From contig NC_079314.1 in assembly GCF_029931775.1 (NCBI RefSeq), positions 67,137,879 to 67,201,878 of the forward strand: a stretch of 64,000 nucleotides of DNA, given 5' to 3'. The DNA is from Euleptes europaea. Its lineage: Eukaryota > Chordata > Lepidosauria > Squamata > Sphaerodactylidae. This document shows positions 12,101 through 24,100 of this stretch, in pieces. Numbering within the stretch: position 1 is the stretch's first letter; each line of letters starts with the position of its first letter. The notes below the pieces were generated by a model that saw nothing but the letters and a program-made list of their open reading frames with translations, made no database searches and was not told where the DNA came from. The position numbers and the translations under genes were made by a program.

Positions 12101-15100
12101 TATTTTATTGTTTAACATTGTTTTACCTGTGAATGCAAACTCTTATTTATACAGAGATATGGGATATTATTTAAATAAATATTGACATTATTTTGTTAAT
12201 ATTTTACTGGAATCCAGTATATCAACAGTGGGGAAGATTTATGGGTCACCATTTCTAAGATATGGAAGACCTTGATACTTCTGATTTGTGGCACATTACA
12301 GATTTTAACTAAAAAAAGATGAATTGCTGGGTGTGACACACATTAAAATAGCTACCAAGGCCAAATTACTTCACTATGGTGAACATAAATAAAATATATG
12401 AACCAAAGCAAATGTTCAAGAAAGTATAAGTTAGAAATTTAAAATCAATGTACTATGCATGAAAAGTCAATTTCTTTCTGGTGCTGCAGAGGATGGTAAA
12501 CTGAAAGCCCACTCCTGAAGGGGGGGCGCAAAGCTCCTTTGGAGTCAGTGTGACCCCATGCCGGCGTAGGTACCACCTTATCACAGAATAAGGTGGCATC
12601 TACGCCAGTGCGGGGGCAAACATGCCAGCCCTGGGCACCACCGGCCCCTGCAGCATCGCTGTTTTGAATGGGGCATTTCCCCCTTTTTTATTTTTAAAAA
12701 TGTTTTTTTTTCTCCGCAGCGGCCAGGAAACCTCTGAAGAGGCAGCACGGCCCCACTGCTCCTGGCAGATCTACCCTCCCTTCAGGATGGTGCTCATAAC
12801 CTCTTTATTGGCTCTGTGTCAGCCTAATAAGTGAATCTAAAGGCTGCTTCTAGTCCAATGGTCAGCTCATGAGATCACCATGAGAGGAGCAGGACAGGAC
12901 AGCCTTAAAGATATAGAAACTGGATAAGTGCTTTATGGCATGGAAGCACTACCCTAATGAACAGGTAAATAACTTATTTCTCCCCCTGTGCATATGCACT
13001 CTTACATGCAAGCACTCATACAGATACTATTAACCATACATTAATACACTAATTAATTAATTCACTAATTAAAAGTAATATTGAACCAGACACACCTATG
13101 TCTTGGCTGAAATCTCTTAAGCACTGCTGTTTTGGTGAACTTGTAAGCTAAACCCAAGTATATGCACCCATGCTGGGCAGAAATCCAAGCCTGCTGCTGC
13201 CTGCTGCTGGCCCACCCTCAAACAAAAGCTGTACTATGTATGCACATGTATATTTGTATGCTAATCATTAAGGTGACCTGGACAGAAACAGCCTTCAGTA
13301 TTCACCCTTAATACTAGAGAATTATGGAAGCTTTGCTACATCTGAGGGGAGGGATGCGGAAGAAAGAGATAAGAAACTGGAAAGTCATGAAACTCTGTCC
13401 CACCAAAAAGCTGAAGATTCTCCAAAAATTATTGCCCACCCATAACAACTCATGTCTAACCACTGTCTAGGGACACATCACCTCAACGTATTTTAGGTCA
13501 ATGTGAAAAAACCACTCTTATGCTCTTTTCCCCATTTCAGTCTAAGTGCACAGGCATATCTGTATTTCCATACTCTAAAAGGTCAGAATGTTAATCTTTA
13601 CAGTTAAACATTGCTTTATATAGACTATGAATAAAACTTACAAAAAAAAATTACCAAAGTTTTCCAAAGGCGTAGTGTTTATTGGAAAGAGTGTTCCCAC
13701 CACAACAGCAGGTACACGGAGACAAGTTTCCATTTCATAGCACATGGAAGGGATTCTGTAAAAATTAAGCAATATAACAACAGGAGTTACATAAGGAGCT
13801 CTATACTGGAAAATATCATATGATGCCAATGTGCATTACATCCTTGAAAACTAACAGCAAAAAGCCCAAGCTAGTGGTGAAAGACCCCTCTTTAGACTTA
13901 ATGTTCGTTACTTTTAGTAACCTAAAGTTACTTAAAGCTTGTTACTTTAAGCTTGTTACTTTAACCAAACTATTTGTTGGACTTCAATGGCTTGAATAAG
14001 TATAACAGCTCAGAAGGAAAAATGATATTATTGTTTTCCCTGATGAAACAACATTAATTTATTTTTATTGAGTCAAATGGTAACTATGTTATCTCCTGGT
14101 GACTTTTGCTTGGGTATCTCTGCCTCCCCAGCACCATTGTTAATGCTAAGTTTATGTACTATGTCTCAAAACAAAAAATTACAACTGTATCCAGCCTTAG
14201 TTCTGAACATTATGGTAATCTAAATGTTTAACTAATACCTATAACAAACCCCTCACACTAAACCATGGGTCAGGCAAGGCTATATTGACTTACTATATTG
14301 GACACAATTCTATTTCAAAGCACATTTTAATTTTTGTGCTCAGTTTTAAGACTGCAGGAAACATTAATATAAAATGCATATTGTTTTTAGATATTGCAGC
14401 TACTGTTGCTGCTGGCACAAAGAATTTTTTTTCAAAAAATGGTCCATCACCAGTTAGTAGTTTTACCTTTCTACTCTAGCCAGCACAGAACATGACAGCT
14501 CCAGTTCTCTTCTCTTGTGTTCAACAAGTGTGTCAAGTTTGCTGATCTCTATACTGGAAAATAATTTTTGAAAACAATTGTTCTTTTTTTTCTAAGCACA
14601 TGGTTATAACAATTTCTGAGTAGAAATACCAACACAAATAGATTCAAAATAAGTGACATCACCAAATGACATTTGAGGGTGGGGGAAAAAAAACACAAGC
14701 ATGTATTTACAATATTAAGAATTTCAGAACACTTTACATTACATTTGGTTGGATCTGCACTGCTGGTAGAAGTGCTTTCCTCCAGTGGAAAGAGCATTCC
14801 TCTAACAAGTGAAACTCTTTGGAGCCTCTTATGACAGGGGAATCATCTCTGCTAGGGGAATTGGTCCATGGGATCCAACACATCCTCAATGAGCCTTAAA
14901 GTAGTCATATAGGTTAAAGCAGGAGGAGGAGGAGGCTGAGAGGAGAGCGCGGGAGGCCGAGGCGGCCGGGATGCACCAGGGCGGCCGCCGAGGGGCCAGT
15001 GGGGGTTGGGGAGATGCAAGGCCATTGTTCACATTAAGTGTTTGTCAGTCATTGTCATGATTTAATTTTATGGATACCTTACTTACAATTTAATTTTTAT

Positions 15101-18100
15101 CAATAAATAAGATCATTATTAAGTATGATATCAAGTTTTATTCAGTGTACCCATAGTTTAATTAAGACTTAAAACTTTAATTAAAGTTTATTAAGTTAAT
15201 AAACAGTGTACCTAACTATATAGTTCTTCACACAACGCGTGGTTAAATGGTGGGACTCCCTGCCCCAGGAGGTGGTGATGGCTGCCAACTTGGAGGGCTT
15301 TAAGAGGGGAGTGGACCTGTTCATGGAGAAGAGGGCTATCCATGGCTACTAATCAAAATGGATACTAGTCATGATGCATGCCTATTCTCTCCAGGATCAG
15401 AGGAGCAGGCCTATTATATCAGGTGCTATGGAACGCAGGCTGGTCTTGCCGGTGGGCTTCCTGGAGGCACCTGGTTGGCCACTGTGAGAACAGACTGCTG
15501 GACTTGAAGGGCCTTGGTCTGATCAAGCACGGCCTTTCTTATGTTCTCATGTGTTTACTACGTCTGTGAATCTAGAGAAAAGTTTGCTCACATTGTTCAC
15601 ATTAAGTGTTTGTCAGTCATTGTCATGATTTAATTTTATGGATACCTTACTTACTTTTTTCCCTCCTCAGAGACCATGTCTACCCACTGGCTTTCTTGGC
15701 GGTAGACCTGGACTCTGAGGAGGGGAAAAAGTCCCCCTTCAGAGGCCAGGTCTACCCATTGGCTTCTATGGGCCTCCGGAGGCCAGGTCTACTGCCAAGA
15801 AAGCCAATGGGTAGACCTGGCCTCTCAATGGGACTCAGCCGGAGGCCAGGTCTACCAATAGGCTTTTATGGCGGTAGACCAGGCCTCCAGACGAGGACTC
15901 CGGACGGGGAGGGGGAAATGGCAGGGACTTACAATTTAATTTTTATCAATAAATAAGATCACTATTAAGTATGATATCAAGTTTTATTCAGTGTACCTAT
16001 AGTTTAATTAAGACTTAAATCTTTAATTAAAGTTTATTAAGTTAATAAACAGTGTACCTACCTATATAGTTTAAGTTTAAGAAATTTGGCTCTCAAAAGA
16101 AATCTCAATCGTTGTACTGTTGATATTTGGCTCTTTTGACTAATGAGTTTGCCGACCCCTGCTCTAGAGGGTACTTCTAAAGGTGTTATTTGGAGATTGG
16201 GGCCCAGTTGCAAAGACAGGCGATAATCACATGGGATGGAAACGCAGCTCAAATTTCATTTGCTCCTTTACCTGAAACAGTTTTTACTGCTCAGGACACA
16301 GCAGAATGAAGGAGGGAAAAAGCTACTAAATCATATTCCTAGAAAGTCCAAGAAGCTATATTAGAATTCTGGGCACTACAATATTACAACAGCCTGTGTA
16401 AACAACAGATTCATACTGACCACTCATTGCGGTGATTAGGAGATTCGCCAGTGAAACTACTACTGGAAAAAGATCTATTGTATGTGTTACTTCTGAAGAA
16501 TCTGTTTGAACAAGTCTGTCTTCTGGCCTACAAAACAAAGTGTTAAATTTAGCACAGCATTAGTTCACTTCCATATCTAATATCCATAAAACCAGAAGAA
16601 TTATATTTGACAGACATATATAAATCACTTTACTATCTAATGTGCTCACAACTCAATCCCAGAAATGCAGAAAAGCTATCTAGACTCTGCACTGTGTCAC
16701 AGACTTCTACATTTTATTTATTTTATTAAAGGGTTCATACTGCACTTCACCTCTTGATTTATAATCCAGCTTCTTGACACTTGCTGCTGCTACTAGATCT
16801 ACACAATGGCTTTCCAGTTTTTCAATATAAATCATTAAACTAATATATCGTGTTTTACTATTGTATTTCTTTGTACTGAATATTGTGACGGCCTATGGCT
16901 ATACAATAAAAACTTTTACTTACTTACACACACATTAAACTAATATTGTTGGGAAAGATTAGTGGTGGATGAATGAGAGGAAGCACCATCATTATCAAAT
17001 GGCCAATACTGGATTCAGGAGTGCGAATTAAACACTTTGTTTCCACGTAGAACTGCAGCTTTTCTATTTAAGTCGTAAGAGATGTTTGAGAAAACCACCA
17101 CACAGCATTCATGCTTCAAGGTCACGTATTAAGGGCAAAGCAGGTTCCATTCTTCCCTGCCATCTTATACAAGAACAGAATTAGACAATCTGACCCTGCC
17201 AAGAGTATCTAAAAAGCAGTGAACAGAAGTCAGACCACCATCTTGATCCAATTCCTTGCCGAGCTACACCACCCCATATTCACAGGATGCTTTACTGGAC
17301 TTTTTGTAACATATTTCCTTTGCTATTAGAGATACCAGCGTATAGTGCCAGGTACTGAACTTTCGTGGCATTTGCTCATAGGCAAATCTCCTGAAAAACA
17401 AGTGGTATCTTGCCTTGAAGCTGTATTATGATTAAAAGAACATCACAAAAGGAAGAGTATCCAAGTTCATACCGGTTACAGGATTTGTTAAGATTTGATT
17501 GTAATGGACAAGGGTTACATGAACATTTATCACCTCAGAAATGAGGCTGAAATGTTCCTTAATGTCAAGTCACTAATTTTTCTAAAGATACGTGTGTAGT
17601 ACACACATATTATACACATATAATAATGTATTATGCACATATAATAATGAAGTAAACCAGTTCTCAGATCAGTTTGCTAAAGCTGGCGTCCCCCACCCCC
17701 AATTAGACTGCAAGGACAATGAAGACAGCAGACTACTATAACAGAAATGTCCTTAATACTGATGACTACTTCAAGAAATAACTTTGGTACAACCAAATGC
17801 AGACATGAAACTTCTTTGTGTACAAGAGTGGCACACAAACTTTTAATTACTAGAAATCAGTTTAAAATAGAATTGTTCATCTAATAATTCTTTGGTTATC
17901 CAAGAAGTGATATACATTTAAGACATAACTCCTGCAATTAACAATGTTCAGAGGCTATTGGTAAGGCATGCAAACAGGGCCATCCACAGGGGGTTCTACG
18001 TACTTGAGGGAGGGGGAGCAAGTCTCCAAGCTTGCAGAAAACTATTTATAAATTTTTCACACATACCCTCAATGATCTGAAAATGTTGTTACCCTTAGGA

Positions 18101-21100
18101 ACCATGGAACACTGAGGACAGCTGAACATCAGTTAAAACAAGTTAAAAAGGGAACACAGACGGGGAAATGGAAATTGACCTACTCAAATGTCTGAAAGCA
18201 TAAGTTTATCTTGACAGGGTTCATTAGAGTTGAAGGATCAGTGCTGTGACGCACACACTCACAAACTCCCCAGAACATGAAGAGAGACAGGCAAAAATGC
18301 TCCAGAGCCTTTTGGAGCTAGACAGATGAGGAGCTTCATGGCCATTGCCCTATAGTATTAGATGGCTATAATTCAAGGTCAGGTGCTTAGGAAACCAGCC
18401 ATCTAGCAGTATCATTCTATCATGCTGCTACGAAGGGAATTATTGAATTGCATATATGCATTTACAAACAATTCCTTGGTGGCCCCTTAAAGACTCTTTT
18501 CATTTTAAAATAAAACTGTCTTGATCATACCCTGTTTTGTTTTGTTTTTTGCCATCATATCACATCTGACTTATGGTGACTCCTGGAGGGGTTTTCAAGG
18601 CAAGAGATGTTAAGAGGTGGTCTGTCATTTCCTGCCTTCACATCACAACTCTGGTATTCCTTGGAGGTCTTTCATCCAAATACTTGCCAGGGTTGACCCT
18701 GCTTAGCTTCTGAGATCTGACAAGATCTGGGCTATTCTGATTAGGGCAGTCATACCCATACTGGCATTTTAAAAAATATGTTCCTAGGAAAGTGCTTTCT
18801 AAGAACACTCTTGATTTTACAAAATAGTAATGAACACTTGGCAGTTAATTTTCAAAAGAACTGCAGGATAAGTTTGCAACGGCTTAAAATTAAGCAAGAA
18901 ATTACCAGTATTGTAAAAACAGAAAAGAAACATTCACATAAGCCTTATATACATTTAAAAACTGCAATAGTTTTAAAAAGTTCCTAGAAATGTTTATAAT
19001 TTATAGGTATTTAAACAAACCTTGTTTTTCTTCACCAACACAGCATTTTTGTCTTCATTATTTGAAGAGCCTATATAGTGATAAAAATACACAAACTCTA
19101 ATTTTAATCAGCTCTAAGGTAATTATCAATTAAAATCCATTTAGAAAATTCTATTAAAAGCTACAAGCAAAAACAAGCAAATTTCAGAAGAAAATAGAAT
19201 TAATGGGATCAGATTTGAAAATCGCGAGCATACTTAAATAAACTAGCATAAGTAAATAAACCTCTGGATTGGAGGTCCAGGTCTGGTGGTCATGAGCCCA
19301 GGGACCAGGCACCCAGATTGACTAAGGACCCTGGAGCACATATGATGCAGGGATCTGAAAAGTGGGGGGGCTGCATCTCCGGCTGGAAGGTTATTTGGGA
19401 ATTAGGTTTGGCCGTCTCTCAGGGGAGCTGTCTCTTCTGGGTGTTTGCCATGAAGGATGACAGAAGGAAATGATGTTAAAGATGGTCACAGACGCATCAG
19501 GGTGGGGAGCATCGTGCAACTAACAAAGACTTGATATGGCATGGATTTTAAGTACTAGTTAGTAACTGTCCTTTTGTTTATTTTGTTTGATGCATTTAGA
19601 CCTGTTCTTCTAATACCTTCAGTTTGTGCCTTGTAGAAATAAAGTTGTTTAGAGAGAGTCTGCACAAGTCCTTACCCACCTGCCTTGGCTCGCTACACTG
19701 ATACACCCCTGTAGAGTCTGACTCAGGCAACCCATGAGCAACAGGGAGGCTGGATTTTACCCAAGGTGGTGGCAGCAATAGTAAAAGGGAGAGGAAGACA
19801 GCGTCCGGTCTTGCCCCACAAGGTGACAGAGATCATGACAACACCCTAATGATCTGAATGACTGGTTGAATTTATGTCTTCATTTGAAATGTTTTTGCCC
19901 CTTTCAGATGTTAAGTACAAAGGGCATGAATCAGTGTTCTAAAGGCTGCAAACTAGAATTGGGTTTTTTTGGTATGAGAAAAAATTTTTGATTCACTGTT
20001 CTATATTAGCAAATGTGAGTTTTAAATATTTTGCTTGTTAATTGTTAACATTTCATTTGTTATTGATGGCATACATTGGTTTACTGAGATTTGCTGGGTA
20101 TTTATGAGGTTTTTAAGATACAGTCGACTGAAATCAATTTGTGTCCTCATTAATGAATGTTTACTTCACAGCACTTGATTTATTTCAGATAGTGTTTTGA
20201 AAGGAATCATGTTTTTGAAGGACACTCAAAACTGAGTTGCTAGCATACCATCATGGAATTTTTCCCTCTAAACATTTATGGGATTTGTATCTGAATCATT
20301 TCTCAGCTGTTATTTATCATTCTTTTATGCATCTTATACTATTTATGCACTATGAAAATAGTGATAGAAGTTATCTTCTATTGTATATACTGTATTTTGG
20401 TCACATTATGAGAAGACAAGAGTCACTGGAAAAGACAATCATGCTAGGAAAAGAGGAAGACCCAAGAAGAGATGGATTGACTCAATAAAGGAAGCCACGG
20501 CCCTCTATTTGCGAGACCTGAGCAAGGCTGTTAAAGATAGGATGATTTGGAGGACACTGTTTCATAGGGTTGCCATGAGTCAGAGGCAACTTGACGGCAC
20601 TTAACACACATACATATACCATATATATTATCTGAATATATTTATTCAAGGTGGTTTATTGCACATTTATTTCCACCTGTATGTGATACTTTCTGTACAT
20701 CTGTTTTGCTATGATCTCTGAACAGATCTCACCCACCCCAAACCAAATCCATGCACAGCTGCTGAAATCAGTTTAGATTTGATAGAAATACAGCAAATTT
20801 CAGACATCTTTAAATTCAAAGCACTAGTTAACAGGGACTTTAAAAGTATCACAGGAAGGCTAAGACAGTGAAAAGAACACAAACTTACTGTATTTTTGGT
20901 TCCAGCCTTTCCAGAAGATTGCTATCAAAGGTTTTGAGACTGCATTTTCTTGCTTTCTACAACCAACAATAAATATCAGTAACATGAACAAAACATTTTG
21001 TAAGTGTGCTAATGATGGAGCAGACACCTATTAGGAAAAAAGCAGTCTAGAAATACTCTAAAGAGCTTTAAAAACTAGACTCTGGAGAATTTAGAGGCAG

Positions 21101-24100
21101 AAGAATATACAGTGGCTTTTTTCTTTACTGCTCCTCATCTCCATTTCTTTATAGCCTCCTAGGAATATCTCCTAATTTTGGCATTTATAGGAGTCATCTA
21201 CAGGTTGCTTCCTGAGCACAGATATTTACCGTATAAAATTACACATCTATTTAGTATTTACACAATGTGCTAGAACAAGGTATCAAGGGGAATGGTTTGG
21301 GATGACAAATTGGCAGAGAAATATATTTTGAGAAGCAACACTATGTACACAAGAGACTAGAAGTTTTAAAATGCATTTCAAATAAAAAAACACTTAGTAA
21401 ATAAACACATTTTACATCATGCTAACCTTGTAAAGCTTTTCATATTCATAGGGCAATGCTTGCCCTCATTACAGCTAAGTAGGTCATCTTTTTTGCTTAC
21501 TTGTTGCTTTATCTGAACCTGCAAGGAATGTTAATGTTATCATTAGTCAAACAGTTAAAACCTAAATGATTTGCTCCAATATTTATGGTCTAGAAATCAA
21601 CTTACGTTACTGAAGCAACAAAATTATTTACTTGCATAACATAACATACACTTTACAAACAGATTAGCATTACTGCATTTGACTCCAAAGAAATGTGCTA
21701 AAGTGACGATATGTTCTCGTTCTAGGCAAATCAGATACATATCCCAAAAGTTTGTTCAAAAGAATACCTTGGATAAATCTACCAGCAAAACAGTCTCATT
21801 TTGGTGATTCATGACAAGGTCTTCAACTAAAGATTTCTGCTGCAATTCATACCAACTGAATTATAAAAAAAAACTATATAGCTGATTATGTCCTATATGA
21901 AAAACACTAAAAATACTTACTATCAGAAATTTGTGCGTTCCTAGCTTATCATTACAAAAAAGTGCTTCTTAAGGTAATGATGCACTTTGTAAAAAGAGAG
22001 TACAAGACCTCAGTGCAATCACCCTTTGCATCCTTCTCACCTTGTGCACTGCTTTGCACGAGGGAATTTCTTGCTGATGACCCCCACCCTTTCTCTTCCT
22101 CCAAATCAACACACCTCCTGTAATCAGAATGTGCTGAGCTAGTGGGACTGCCACTGGCATCTAGCAGCATACGTGAAGAAACAACTGCTGTAGGCCCTAA
22201 GTGTTTAATTGTGGTTATAACATGGTCTTGGAAACTGTTACAGTATCAGGTACAGAATTTGCATTATTAAATTTCCTTAATCCTTGTATTTCATCACCAT
22301 TACTAGTCTTTGTACTGTTTAAGATTTCATTACTACATTAATAGAGGTTACACAATATTTAGGCTTGGCTTATTAGACAGTTGTTTTTTCTTTAGACACC
22401 AATTCCTTCCCGACCTCAAGTCCTCTGGCTCACACGGTTTTCTTTGGGTGAGGGAGAGGAAGGGTCTACTCTGTGGTAAGTTTTTAAAGCAGTCACAACA
22501 GCAACTTGTACCATTAGTCTGTAGCCTGGCGTGAAACAAGAGAAGAGATCTGTCTCTTCGCATGGGACTCTGGCAGAAGCAGCACAAATCTATGTACTGC
22601 ACAGCAGGAACAAAAAAGACTGAACCCTTCTCCTACACTCCCATCCACCTCTCCAAATCCCACTGCATCAACGATAAACACACCTTCAGGAGTTTCTTAT
22701 TTCTAACAGCAAGTCAAGAAAGATGTGTTTATTCAGTTTACCACAGCAACATACTTCTGGAGTTTGCATGGTTATTGTAGTTAACTTGGACATACTCTAT
22801 GATATAGGTATTTTAAAATGAAGTTCAATTTACTCCACCGAATGTAATGTTGTTTGTGAAAATACATAAAATCTATATTAACCAAGCATCTGATTGAAAG
22901 AAAAATATCTGCATGAAAATGATTAGAGGTGAAAATATCAAGGCAGGCAATAAACTGTTTAGCATGTGTCAAAAAATTCCAGAAGAGGCAAGAGGAAGAT
23001 ATGCTGACTATTAAACCATACTACAGTAAATGCACATTTCTGCAAATCTTTCAGAAAGTAAATGCTAGTTATGGATAGTAACAGTTATGTAAGTAAGCAG
23101 AAGTATAAAATTAAATAACGCTTGAACATAGAACTTACCTTTATACAGTCTTCCAGTACATTTAATTTATATACTGCTTGAAACTGTTTGCGGTCAACTG
23201 GACACGAAGCTCTGGTCTGAAAGATTTACAGCTCTTACTATTTAATTACTGAAAGCAATTTTTCTAAAAATTATCAAGCAACTGTATCCACTATATGGAT
23301 CACTCATGATTCAAGCTGATGTTTTAAGTGTTTGTTGCATTCAATTAAATTAGCTTGTAGATATTAAACAGTTTAATTTAAAGTCGATAATTTCAAACAA
23401 TTAATTAACTAATCTACCTATAAGTGCAAATTCTAATCCATGGAGCTGCTAGTGAATGATGCAGGGTTTTTTTTAAAGCTACTCTGGTGTGTTAAAGGAA
23501 ATTTTCAAAAGAGAATATTAAACGCAGCATCTCCTACTAGCAATGAACGGTAGCTTTTGTTTACACAATTTTAAATTACTGCACATTCAATAAATACTGC
23601 TAGGTTACTGTTTTGATGAATTTTAAACAAATGTGCATGTTACCAAATTAAATTACATTATCAGCTAGAACCAATAAATGTGGAAGCTCTTCCATCTACT
23701 AAGTCTCTTTCTCTGGGAAACACAGGTTACCGAATTGCTGAGTCCAGCACCTCATACACAGCGGTTCCCTCAAAATGGAACGCCCGCCCCCCCAACCTGC
23801 ACCCATTTTCCAAAGATGCAGACTAGTTCCACCCAGACATCATGTATGGTAAGCAGGAAGTACCTTCCAGACAAGTATCAGCCCAAGAGTAGATACTATG
23901 CAGGAAGGGCATGGAGGATTGCCATAGAGTACTATGGTTCACAGTTTCACATGCACATTCCATCTGGTTGCTGGTGACACTATAGGGTGCTTTCACACAT
24001 GCTGAATAAATGCACTTTCAATCCACTTTCAATGCATTTTAATGATTGTTTGCAGGTGGATTTTGCCATTTCACACAGTAAAATCCATGTGCAAAGTGGA

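Larger units (their letters stand above)
14930..16175 (-). mobile_element. composite hAT-type non-autonomous element with internal duplication
   Basis: On the minus strand the right-hand end reads CAGGGGTCGGCAAACTC, a typical hAT terminal repeat. It is followed by GAGCC-containing and AT-rich sequence. The AT-rich block occurs twice (15023-15225; 15591-15654 plus 15933-16071), separated by a CR1 fragment. The far end is not clearly identified. A GC-rich segment at 14939-15010 may be its other subterminal region. Confidence 0.5.
14554..16420. other. SCAF11: SCAF11 intron full of nested repeats
   Basis: Intron containing a GC-rich stretch (14930-15010), two near-identical 203-bp blocks, a CR1 3' end, a 272-bp GC-rich insertion and a hAT-type terminus. 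These are listed separately. Confidence 0.7.

Noticed and set aside
15606-15956. 116-codon open frame with repeated Arg-Pro-Gly-Leu motifs
   Set aside because: It crosses the VNTR insertion and both its borders, so it cannot be an old gene.
13655-16527. Direct joining of exon 16421 to exon 13755
   Set aside because: It would create TG|A, a stop. The 87-nt exon at 14467-14553 resolves the phase and fits homology.
20889-20956. Alternative reading frame of this SCAF11 exon starting [14 protein letters not shown]
   Set aside because: It is open and looks somewhat human-like, but would need phase 0 entry and phase 2 exit, which conflict with both neighbours.
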